Part shown: positions 1-7,458 of the stretch, one piece after another | How positions within the stretch are numbered: the stretch's first letter is position 1 | How the letters are laid out: each line of letters starts with the position of its first letter | NCBI GenBank assembly: GCA_012959275.1 | Contig: DUDM01000064.1 | Coordinates: 1-54,410 of the forward strand | Direction of reading: 5' to 3' | Length of the DNA: 54,410 nt | Origin: Candidatus Poseidoniales archaeon | GTDB lineage: Archaea; Thermoplasmatota; Poseidoniia; Poseidoniales; Poseidoniaceae | Position numbers and translations under genes: made by a program | Notes under the pieces: generated by a model | Database searches by the model: none | Told to the model about the DNA's origin: nothing | Seen by the model: only the letters and a program-made list of their open reading frames with translations

Positions 1-1
1 C

Positions 2-1174
2 AGCGAGAGAATGGAATATTATCACGAACATGCAGTTCAATTATTGGAGATGGCAGGTGCATACATCTGCTTATGCAGCGGAGAGAAATTCAAGGAAATT
101 CGGAAAAGCAAGCAAGAATGTTCTCATCGTCATCAAGATATTGAAGAAAACCTCGACTTATGGATGCAGATGAAAGATGGAAGATTAAATCCTGGAGATG
201 CGGTGATGAGAGTGAAAACTGACATGACTCTACCAAATCCCGCCCTTCGTGATTGGCCAGCCTTTAGGATTCAGGATACCAAAACCAATCCCCACCCAAG
301 ACCCAACATCGGTAGCCGTTGGAGAGTTTGGCCATTGTTAGATTTCCAGAGTGCAGTAGAAGACCATTTGCAAAATGTCACTCACATCATTAGAGGTAAA
401 GATTTGATGGACTCTACTCGCAAGCAAGTATTACTCTATGAGAAATTCGGCTGGCAGTATCCAACTACAATTTACTGGGGAAGGGTGAAAATTCACGAAT
501 ATGGGGGCTTTTCAACCTCTCAAATACGCAAGGGCATAGAGTCAGGAAAATATAGTGATTGGGATGATGTTCGCTTGCCAACCATTGCAGCTATGCGTAG
601 AAAAGGAATGAATGCCGAAGCATTGAAAGCATTCTGGATTGAGTTAGGTCTTACTCAGAAAGACATCAGTGTGCCACTCTCTAGCCTATTTTCCCATGAC
701 ACCAAAATTATCGACATGAAATGCCCAAGAATCAGTTTTGTGCGCGAACCAAAACCATTGGAATTAGTTAGGGAAGGATTGCCTACATCCATCACGGTTC
801 CTTCCCATCCAGAGCATTCTGATTTCAAACCAAGGGAAATCGACCTTTCTGCAAAAATTATTATGGTTGAAAAAGCCGACCTTGATGAAGCACTTTCCAA
901 ATCAAATAAATTTAGACTGAAAGAACTAGCCGATATTGAAATAACTGAAGGGAAAGCAATCATAACTTCAATTGATTCAGCAGGTGGGCTGAAAATCGTT
1001 CATTGGGTCGCCAATGGTAATGAGGCGAATCTGTATTACAACGAAGATGATGAAATAGGCTGCCAAAAGGGCATTCTTGAGGGCCACTCACATCCTATAG
1101 GTACACAAGTACAACTCGAAAGAGTCGGCTATGCGATTATTGAAGAAACAGGCTTGGTTTTAAGCCATAATTGA
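2..1174 (+). CDS. gltX: Glutamyl-tRNA synthetase, archaeal type (3' part of gene, 5' truncated by window)
   Basis: Class I aminoacyl-tRNA synthetase that charges tRNA with glutamate in the cytoplasm. The frame is open to the left edge, so the HIGH-motif half of the Rossmann catalytic domain lies outside the window. What remains begins with the typical segment around ERMEYYHEHAVQLLEMAGAY followed by a Cys/His-containing stretch (CLCSGEKF...CSHR). The KMSKS-equivalent loop is FSTSQIRKGI, followed by the hallmark WDDVRLPTIAAMRRKGM that introduces the anticodon-binding part. The C-terminal third is beta-rich, as in archaeal/eukaryotic GluRS and not bacterial GluRS. Archaeal enzymes of this type are often non-discriminating and work with GatDE, but nothing here shows that. 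It ends 2 bp from the convergent CBS gene. Confidence 0.93.
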   Translation, partial: SERMEYYHEHAVQLLEMAGAYICLCSGEKFKEIRKSKQECSHRHQDIEENLDLWMQMKDGRLNPGDAVMRVKTDMTLPNPALRDWPAFRIQDTKTNPHPRPNIGSRWRVWPLLDFQSAVEDHLQNVTHIIRGKDLMDSTRKQVLLYEKFGWQYPTTIYWGRVKIHEYGGFSTSQIRKGIESGKYSDWDDVRLPTIAAMRRKGMNAEALKAFWIELGLTQKDISVPLSSLFSHDTKIIDMKCPRISFVREPKPLELVREGLPTSITVPSHPEHSDFKPREIDLSAKIIMVEKADLDEALSKSNKFRLKELADIEITEGKAIITSIDSAGGLKIVHWVANGNEANLYYNEDDEIGCQKGILEGHSHPIGTQVQLERVGYAIIEETGLVLSHN

Positions 1175-1176
1175 AA

Positions 1177-1596
1177 TCATTCTTCAAGCGCCTTGATTGC
1201 TGGATTGTTAGCAGCCAAAGACATTGCTTGTCGATAGTCGTTAGGAGAGAAGTAGCCAGCAAATTGGCCGTCCTCATCAGTTGCAACCACGGCATGGGGG
1301 CGACGCTCGTTCATGGTAGCGACAATTTCTGAAACTAGGTCATCTTGACCAACTTCCATAACATCTGTGTCCATGTGTCCACCACAGTTCTCCGCCTTCA
1401 AATCTACACCATCTGCTACTGCAGATAGAATTTGAATACTAGTCAAAACTCCCTTTACCTTTCCGCTATCTAGGGCAATAAGGATACCTCTTGGTAAGCC
1501 AAGCAATTTCTTTGCGGCATCGACTAAGGAGTCACCTAATTCAACTGTATCATGCTCATCTGTTAGGACTAAATCTCGGATGCGTACTTCGGACAT
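1177..1596 (-). CDS. CBS-domain-pair protein
   Basis: A 139-residue soluble protein that is essentially one Bateman module: two CBS motifs, about residues 3-60 and 76-130, without an attached enzyme or DNA-binding domain. Each shows the usual pattern of a conserved hydrophobic strand plus a small-residue turn (GVLTSIQILSAV in the first, GYFSPNDYRQAM in the second). CBS pairs commonly bind adenosyl nucleotides and act as energy sensors; the ligand cannot be read from sequence. It is convergent with gltX, with only 2 bp between the stops, and divergent from the next plus-strand gene, so it is probably monocistronic. A Cys-Gly-Gly-His stretch between the motifs (CGGHMDTD) is a slightly unusual linker. 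Confidence 0.8.
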   Translation of the reverse strand: MSEVRIRDLVLTDEHDTVELGDSLVDAAKKLLGLPRGILIALDSGKVKGVLTSIQILSAVADGVDLKAENCGGHMDTDVMEVGQDDLVSEIVATMNERRPHAVVATDEDGQFAGYFSPNDYRQAMSLAANNPAIKALEE

Positions 1597-1688
1597 TCAT
1601 TTCACCTAAACCGTCCAGACCGGCTAGTGTTATTCAATGATTCCACGATTCAATTAAGCATCTTATTCCATTTTTTGAGAAAATGTGG

Positions 1689-1697
1689 ATATAAATA
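1689..1697 (+). promoter_or_regulatory. Archaeal TATA-like box for the 1721 gene
   Basis: The sequence gatataaat (continuing as ataca) is a good archaeal TATA element and stands about 27-30 bases before the GTG at 1721. That spacing places the transcription start on or next to the start codon, so the mRNA is probably leaderless. This is read from sequence spacing only. Confidence 0.5.
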
Positions 1698-1720
1698 CAG
1701 TGCAAGGATTGAAACATTAG

Positions 1721-2089
1721 GTGCGATTCCCCGTCAATATGGCAATTGAGAGAATCTTAGGCGGTTCGATGAAAGAACAACTGAAAGACTTAATGCAAAC
1801 CGAAGATTTAGTTATCGAAGCAGTTAGGGAATTGGTGAAAGACGAATTGAAGGCTCACATCAAAAATAGAATCGATGAAGACCCAGAATTGAAAGCTGAG
1901 TTAAAAGAATCACTAACCTATTACTTCACCTCAAAGGCCCGTTCAGTTTATGCAGAGTTGAAAGCAACCCGTGCTGCTGCAAGACTTGGCCTTTCCATAT
2001 TACCAGACGATTTGCACGACGAAGTTTCTGAGGCATTAGTCACTCTCTTTGAAAAGGAAATAGGAAGTGTTCTCGAAAGAGCCCTTTGA
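1721..2089 (+). CDS. Small helical, charged protein of unknown function
   Basis: I do not recognise a named family. The product is 122 residues from the GTG at 1721, or shorter if translation begins at ATG 1739 or 1769. It is soluble, without signal peptide, and consists almost entirely of predicted amphipathic helix rich in Lys, Glu and Ala, for example VIEAVRELVKDELKAHIKNR and ARSVYAELKATRAAARLGLS, so a helical bundle or an oligomerising adaptor is likely. A TATA box at the right distance favours the GTG as a leaderless start. The downstream zinc-ribbon membrane protein begins 79 bp later, with its own Shine-Dalgarno sequence, and the pair could be cotranscribed. No functional claim can be made. 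Confidence 0.6.
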   Translation: MRFPVNMAIERILGGSMKEQLKDLMQTEDLVIEAVRELVKDELKAHIKNRIDEDPELKAELKESLTYYFTSKARSVYAELKATRAAARLGLSILPDDLHDEVSEALVTLFEKEIGSVLERAL

Positions 2090-2168
2090 TAGTGAATTAG
2101 GCTTATTGACTGTACCTTCAGACGTTGGTTTCAAAGGTGCTTGGTGCAACAAGGTGTTCGGTGAGGAG

Positions 2169-4181
2169 ATGAAATTACAGCCACTTCTCGTCCTGAGCCT
2201 GCTATTCTTCTCGTTAATTGCTGCGCCAAATTCATATTTACCTACTGTTAAAGCAAGTGGGGAATGCTGTGAAAGTCAGGCTATTGATCTATTTTTGACT
2301 GGCACCAATAGCCTATCGCCATTTGATAGTGACAAAAACGAATTGCACAGTAAATCCCTAACATCATCAATTCCAAATGAGGAAACCATAGGCGCATGGT
2401 CATTCCAGCCAGGATATCATGGAGATATTAATTCAGAAGAATGGACTTTCTCAATAACTTACGAAGTTGAAAATGCTGCAGGTGTGCAACTAAATGCAAC
2501 GGTGAAGATTAATATCGGTCCAAACCAATTCACCGGCGAAACTCCTGCTGGGGATACGTATGTCCCAGGTGGAAGTGGGGTTTTGACAACTTCCATTCAA
2601 GTAGATACTGGCACACTTGTTAGTTCAGATATTGTATCAGTTGAATTGGTAATGAGTTCTCTAGTTTTTGTAGTTCCAGGTTCAGATGCTAAAATTGACT
2701 TCTTGTGGGGTGATGAAGAACACGAAAGCAAACTTGAAGCAAATCTACCACTAATGGATATCGATATTTCAGAACCAATTATTGACGGGAGAACGTTACA
2801 TATTCCGGCAATTCTTCGCTCTGGATTTAGTCAAAAATTAATAGAAGAAGGCACCATTACTTGTTCAGTAAATGGGGAATTATTGAGTGGAGAACCTGTC
2901 AAGACACCCTCTGGTCAGGATGTCAAAGCAACTTGGTCCTGGAGTGCAGGTAAATCATTTAGTGATGATAGTGTGCAAATTGAAATCAACTATGTCATGC
3001 AAAGCGGTGGTAGCAGTTGGCTGGCCTCTGGTCAATTTGAAGTTCAATTAGAGGATGGAGATGGTTCTGGAACTTATTATGGCTCTGAAGAACCAATTCG
3101 AACTAATAACAGCAATGGGCTTTCTGTCATCATCGATGCAGACCTCGATGAAAGAGATGGTATTGTAATAGAACGAGTAACTCGATTAGTCATCAAAGAT
3201 GACATGGCATATTGGATGCGATGGGGAATCACCAATCAAAACTCAGAATCGTTGAAAGTGGACTCGGTATGGAAACGCTTTGATGGTGGATTTAGCGAAT
3301 CGCAATATGAAGATGGAATAATAGATAATTCTGAACTTGAAAGATTCACCTCTCGCCTGCAATCTCAGGAATTAACTCTGAATTTCTTAGAAAACGCCCT
3401 TCAACTTGAGTCAGAACCACTTCTAGGTGGCTCTTTTAGAGACTTTCGCACGATAGAGGTGGGCATAGATTTGAACGATGATAACACTGTCAATCGAAAT
3501 CAAGTAACCCTGATAATTTCCACCACCCAATCGATAAAAGAAGGTGATTATTTTGACCTATTGCAACAATTTATCCTCCCACAATCTGAAAGTTACTGGA
3601 ATAAAGTGTCACTCGATATTAGTCTCCACAGCGATAGCCAATCATCTTTCACGGATATTCATGAGAAGACTAGTGAAGACTTAGAAACTAGCCATGAAAG
3701 GCACATCACCGAAGAAGTATACACCGTTCATGCAGATAACATATTATCTTGGAATAAATTAGACTTAAGAGTAAAAACCAGCACTAATCCTCTTTATTCC
3801 CCCCTTCCATTGGCTTTTATTTGTCTATCAGTGATAGCAATATTATTTTCTACCTGTTTATTATTAGCACGTGGTAAAGACAAGAAGCCACTGATTCTTG
3901 AAACTATTTTGATTCCTTTGGTCGCTGCTGCTTACTGGTATGCATTCCCAATGGAGGGAATTGGGGCATTGATGGGAGGGATCGGTGGAATTTGGATGGT
4001 AACAACAATCATCACACCAAAGCGCTTGGGAGAGGATGGAATGCCCGATACTTCTTCAATGCCCGAGGTACCAACTATCTCTTGTCCTAAGTGCACCACT
4101 GTTAATCCCGTGGTTTCTGACATCAGGCCCCTAAGGCTGCCTTGTGGTGGTTGCGGCAGAGTCCTGAAAATCGTTGCTTAA
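2169..4181 (+). CDS. Secreted-domain membrane protein with C-terminal cytosolic zinc ribbon
   Basis: About 670 residues. I place the start at ATG 2169, directly after GAGGAG, because it gives a clean signal peptide (MKLQPLLVLSLLFFSLIAAP); the longer open frame from 2067 overlaps the previous gene. Residues about 30-545 are a beta-rich extracellular region with Asp/Ser-rich loops and few cysteines. Three membrane spans follow (about 546-567, 575-592, 596-617), which brings the last segment into the cytoplasm. There a zinc ribbon is formed by CPKC (C639, C642) and CGGC (C659, C662). The topology suggests transfer of information between outside and inside, or assembly onto a cytosolic partner, but the family is not recognised. 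The end overlaps the convergent RecJ-like gene by 4 bp. Confidence 0.75.
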   Translation: MKLQPLLVLSLLFFSLIAAPNSYLPTVKASGECCESQAIDLFLTGTNSLSPFDSDKNELHSKSLTSSIPNEETIGAWSFQPGYHGDINSEEWTFSITYEVENAAGVQLNATVKINIGPNQFTGETPAGDTYVPGGSGVLTTSIQVDTGTLVSSDIVSVELVMSSLVFVVPGSDAKIDFLWGDEEHESKLEANLPLMDIDISEPIIDGRTLHIPAILRSGFSQKLIEEGTITCSVNGELLSGEPVKTPSGQDVKATWSWSAGKSFSDDSVQIEINYVMQSGGSSWLASGQFEVQLEDGDGSGTYYGSEEPIRTNNSNGLSVIIDADLDERDGIVIERVTRLVIKDDMAYWMRWGITNQNSESLKVDSVWKRFDGGFSESQYEDGIIDNSELERFTSRLQSQELTLNFLENALQLESEPLLGGSFRDFRTIEVGIDLNDDNTVNRNQVTLIISTTQSIKEGDYFDLLQQFILPQSESYWNKVSLDISLHSDSQSSFTDIHEKTSEDLETSHERHITEEVYTVHADNILSWNKLDLRVKTSTNPLYSPLPLAFICLSVIAILFSTCLLLARGKDKKPLILETILIPLVAAAYWYAFPMEGIGALMGGIGGIWMVTTIITPKRLGEDGMPDTSSMPEVPTISCPKCTTVNPVVSDIRPLRLPCGGCGRVLKIVA

Positions 4182-5050
4182 AGCAAACCGGTACTGATTA
4201 GAGAATCCATCGCTTTTGAAACGGAAAGTGGATCAGCCAACCATGAATCTTGAGATTTCTTCAACATTGTCGCAAGATCTAAATCCCAACCTGTCCCAAC
4301 TACACGCCTCCATCCTAATTCTTCGATTCGTGCCGTCGCGCAGTCTGGGTTCTCCAGTACTGGCAATAGCAAATCACTCATCGCCGCAGAGCGTTGCTCA
4401 AGACTCATCGAATGCCATCGTTTTCGCATCCTTGACAATAGACTGGTTGATATGCCCGGTAATTGACTTAAATCGCAGTCAGTAAGTTCTGGTAATGGTA
4501 GACATTGGACTTCTCCGGCTTCACTTAGGAGGTCCTTGAATCTCATATATTGGGGGTCGTATGCAGTGTCAAGAGAATCTCTAAGCCAAGACCCCGCCAA
4601 TAACCATGGCCTCAATCTCTTGGTCCTTTCACCCTCTGGCGCCAGTAGTCCAGCGAGTAGTCCAGCCATTCCAACTTGCTCTATTACCCCTAAGTTGCGC
4701 TTTCCAGAATGGCCAATATCAAATTCCATGCTATTGATTCCCAAAATTAGACATCCTCTTTCAATTCTCAATTCATACTGTTCATCTGGGTCAATGATAA
4801 TGCAAGGTGCTGAATCCTCAATCGTATCAGAGGCACTGATTTTGCGATGATAAGCCATACCCGCATCTAAAAATGCAGCTTCAATCAAAGAGGCGGCAAT
4901 TACAGAAGGAAGTTTTGCTGGAAAAATAATGCTAATACTTGATTGGTTTTTCAAAAACTCTACCGCCTCTTCTAATATTGCAGTTATGGAGTTGAACTCC
5001 TCTAAACTATGCAAAGGAAACATTGCGACAAAGCCAATGCAAACGGCCAA
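4178..5050 (-). CDS. Degenerate RecJ/Cdc45-like (DHH superfamily) protein, probably catalytically inactive
   Basis: A 290-residue protein directly downstream (29 bp) of rps15, the position where many euryarchaea carry the RecJ-like GINS-associated nuclease (GAN). The N-terminal part follows the DHH-fold layout: a helix (AILEEAVEFLKNQSSI), a strand (SIIFPA), a helix (SVIAASLIEAAFLDAGM), the expected YHRKIS strand, then CIIIDPDEQYEL and LILGINS where active enzymes carry their Asp and DHH metal ligands. The HxDADG and DHH motifs are not there, so nuclease activity is unlikely. Cdc45 and the archaeal RecJ2/RecJdbh proteins are inactive relatives that act in the replicative helicase complex with GINS. 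The best start is TTG 5050; ATG 5023 is an alternative. Homology is inferred from pattern and context. Confidence 0.5.
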   Translation of the reverse strand: MAVCIGFVAMFPLHSLEEFNSITAILEEAVEFLKNQSSISIIFPAKLPSVIAASLIEAAFLDAGMAYHRKISASDTIEDSAPCIIIDPDEQYELRIERGCLILGINSMEFDIGHSGKRNLGVIEQVGMAGLLAGLLAPEGERTKRLRPWLLAGSWLRDSLDTAYDPQYMRFKDLLSEAGEVQCLPLPELTDCDLSQLPGISTSLLSRMRKRWHSMSLEQRSAAMSDLLLPVLENPDCATARIEELGWRRVVGTGWDLDLATMLKKSQDSWLADPLSVSKAMDSLISTGLL

Positions 5051-5079
5051 TGCACTTCAACTTGAGGAATGAAGCGGGT

Positions 5080-5535
5080 TCACTCAACCATCAAACGGAT
5101 TTGGTCACGCTTGTATTTCCAATCAGTAGCAAGGCGGCCCTTGGCTTGGTAATACTTAGCAAGACGACGAATCTTTGATTCGGTTAATTCAAGTGCTCTA
5201 GTGTTATGAATATCTTTACGGTTTGAAGAAATGTGATCAATGATGCTAACTGCTTTGCGCATCAAATCCATCATGTCCTCGGGGTAGGTAGGAACCTTAT
5301 CTTGCGAAGTTAAGAAGGAAGTTATTCTCTGGCCAATTACCTTGCGTACGTCTGGCACAGCGTGTTGGTCACGTAGAATTGTGCCGATGATGGCGGCAGT
5401 TTTTCCATCGTCATGGAGAGAGGAAATAAGGCCCTCGATTTCTTTCTTATCGGTATTGGCCCACTCTGGAAGATCCTGTCCATGGACCTTGGTGGAACCG
5501 CTCTTTCCTCTCTTATGAGCGTACATTCTTGCCAT
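5080..5535 (-). CDS. rps15: 30S ribosomal protein S15 (uS15), archaeal/eukaryotic form
   Basis: Small-subunit ribosomal protein that binds the central domain of 16S rRNA. At 151 residues it has the length of the archaeal/eukaryotic form, against about 89 in bacteria. The N-terminal extension starts MARMYAHKRGKSGST, typical of archaeal S15, and the core carries the rRNA-binding helix with HNTRALELTESKIRRLAKYY. A good Shine-Dalgarno sequence, GAGGTG, stands a few bases before the ATG at 5535. It lies between arcS upstream (70 bp) and the RecJ/Cdc45-like gene downstream (29 bp), all on the minus strand, and the three may form an operon linking translation, tRNA modification and replication. Confidence 0.95.
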   Translation of the reverse strand: MARMYAHKRGKSGSTKVHGQDLPEWANTDKKEIEGLISSLHDDGKTAAIIGTILRDQHAVPDVRKVIGQRITSFLTSQDKVPTYPEDMMDLMRKAVSIIDHISSNRKDIHNTRALELTESKIRRLAKYYQAKGRLATDWKYKRDQIRLMVE

Positions 5536-5605
5536 GTCATCACACCTCGGGCGAGCCGCCGACCTGCTTCTCCTTCATAATCACATCGCTAAACACAGCA
5601 ACACC

Positions 5606-7417
5606 TCAGAGACGCTGATGGCCCTTTGCCAACTTTCCAGGAGTATTAGGCCAACCCCACGCAGAAACGCTAGCCCGCGCCGAGCCCAGCAGTTTTCCAC
5701 CTTGCAATACTAATAATTCTCCACCTTCTCGAATATCAGAGTCATGGCTTTCGAGGATTGAAGAAAATACATCCCCCCTCCATTTTACACCCTCTTGCAA
5801 ATGAATTTTAGGCAAACAATTTCCCTCTAATAAACGTGGTAGGGCGGCTTTTGTCATCGATAAAGCCCCTCTGTCAGGGAGCCATTGAGCAATTTGTGTT
5901 TCTCCATCATAGACTTTCCAGCGGGGCGGTTTTCCGGCTACTCTCAAACCATCAAGCCAACTATCATTGCGCATTTGGCGACGAGCGATGGAACGAAATT
6001 CTTCCAGCAATTGAACGTATTTTGAACACCCTCTTAACTCGAATTTCTCTACTGCTTCCTGAACTGCAGTTTGCAGGCGTTCAAACGCCGCTTGTGAAGT
6101 TGCACCGTCATCAAGGCGGCTATCGACAACTGAAACGCCACTTGGAATCTCCAATTTCATGCCGCTATGATTGATGACATGAGAATAACCTTGATTTTCG
6201 ATTAATCGATTCAACATGCTTTGAATCCGTTCTAATTCTTCAGCACTCCAATCCCCAGTTACTGGGACATCATAATGAGCAGCCGGCCAAATTCTCTCTA
6301 AATCTCTTGGAACTAAACCAAGTGGGCTGGTTACCATGACTTCATGGGCGGTTGTATAACCTATCGCATGACCGAAACGGATGTGAGAACGCGATTCACG
6401 GTATGGTTTTCGGTCGCTACAAGGGAGTAGTATCAGCACTTTATCTCGTTCTTCAGGAGCACAATAATCATCTGAAATGAATCGTACCCAATCAATTATT
6501 TCTGGGTCATTAAAGGAGGCTTGGGAATGTGCTCTGAATTTTCTTCCGGTTGCTACAACGGATTGCAAGACTGTTTCCTGATTCGGAATTGCCAAAAGCG
6601 CATCATGGTGGCGAAGGTGTTCAACCATTCTTGGACTTGAAAGCACTCTTTGTTCGACCAATTCTCTGAGAGTACCATCACGAATTGCCCTCCTAACCAT
6701 TGCCAATTCCGCTTTCCAAATCGCCAAGTGCGTTGTTCGGTCGACTACTTCATCAAGGCTTTCTTCAGGCCTACGAGGACCGCTATTCGTAAGCAATGCA
6801 TGATGTGCTTCGCATTGAGAAGTACGTACCAAATCGTGCAAGTCAACACCCATCCAAGTCAACAAAGCCAAGTTATCAGGGCCCGAAATCCCCGGACACC
6901 ATATGAGGGCAGAAGAGAATTGTTGACGGATGGTGAATAATGCCTTGGCAAGGGCGCCTTGTTGATTGGCTAATTGAAGGGCATCAAGTAAAACAACAAC
7001 TTGTGGTTCTTTTTCCAAGTTCAATAACTCTTCATCATGGTTCATCCGTTGCCATGAAATAGGTAGTAATGTACCACTTCCACCGCGGTCCCCAGTGTCC
7101 GCAGCAACCATGCTAGGAGGCAATACATGGCCAACGCCAACTTGCCAATCCGGCCCATTAGTTTCAAAAGGTATAGACATAGGTAGCCTACCCATTATGG
7201 ACAAAGTTCCTGGAATCTTGCTATTGTCTTGTTGATAGGTGAATGGAGCGATGTTTGTTGGAGTGGAATCTGCATCGGATTCCTCAACTAATAAACAAGG
7301 TGTCAATGCGACTGGCGAGGAGCGGTCCCCCAATCCGTAAATACGCCCTAAACGCTGTGAAGCCTGTACCGTTAGGCCTATCGTATCCCCGTCCACATTC
7401 GACTCGTGCTGGGTCAT
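5606..7417 (-). CDS. arcS: Archaeosine synthase ArcS (TGT-related, with PUA domain)
   Basis: Converts preQ0 at position 15 of tRNA to archaeosine, the second step after insertion by tRNA-guanine transglycosylase. It is 603 residues, the usual size for full-length ArcS. The N-terminal half is a diverged TGT-like barrel. The ArcS core is clear at residues 331-390: LPCSDRKPYRESRSH (the PCSxxKPY...SH signature), then VTSPLGLVPRDLE and AHYDVPVTGDW. The end (about 520-600) is a PUA RNA-binding domain, with KAALPRLLEGNCLPKI and ILESHDSDIREGGELLVL. It is divergent from the 7459 gene with 41 bp between the starts, so both promoters share a very short region. rps15 follows on the same strand. Confidence 0.92.
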   Translation of the reverse strand: MTQHESNVDGDTIGLTVQASQRLGRIYGLGDRSSPVALTPCLLVEESDADSTPTNIAPFTYQQDNSKIPGTLSIMGRLPMSIPFETNGPDWQVGVGHVLPPSMVAADTGDRGGSGTLLPISWQRMNHDEELLNLEKEPQVVVLLDALQLANQQGALAKALFTIRQQFSSALIWCPGISGPDNLALLTWMGVDLHDLVRTSQCEAHHALLTNSGPRRPEESLDEVVDRTTHLAIWKAELAMVRRAIRDGTLRELVEQRVLSSPRMVEHLRHHDALLAIPNQETVLQSVVATGRKFRAHSQASFNDPEIIDWVRFISDDYCAPEERDKVLILLPCSDRKPYRESRSHIRFGHAIGYTTAHEVMVTSPLGLVPRDLERIWPAAHYDVPVTGDWSAEELERIQSMLNRLIENQGYSHVINHSGMKLEIPSGVSVVDSRLDDGATSQAAFERLQTAVQEAVEKFELRGCSKYVQLLEEFRSIARRQMRNDSWLDGLRVAGKPPRWKVYDGETQIAQWLPDRGALSMTKAALPRLLEGNCLPKIHLQEGVKWRGDVFSSILESHDSDIREGGELLVLQGGKLLGSARASVSAWGWPNTPGKLAKGHQRL

Positions 7418-7458
7418 AGGTTTGAATCATTTGAAAGGCCAAGCCCCGACGCCCACCC

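Noticed and set aside
2067-2168. N-terminal extension of the zinc-ribbon membrane protein
   Set aside because: It overlaps the preceding gene and would bury the signal peptide; ATG 2169 has GAGGAG in front.
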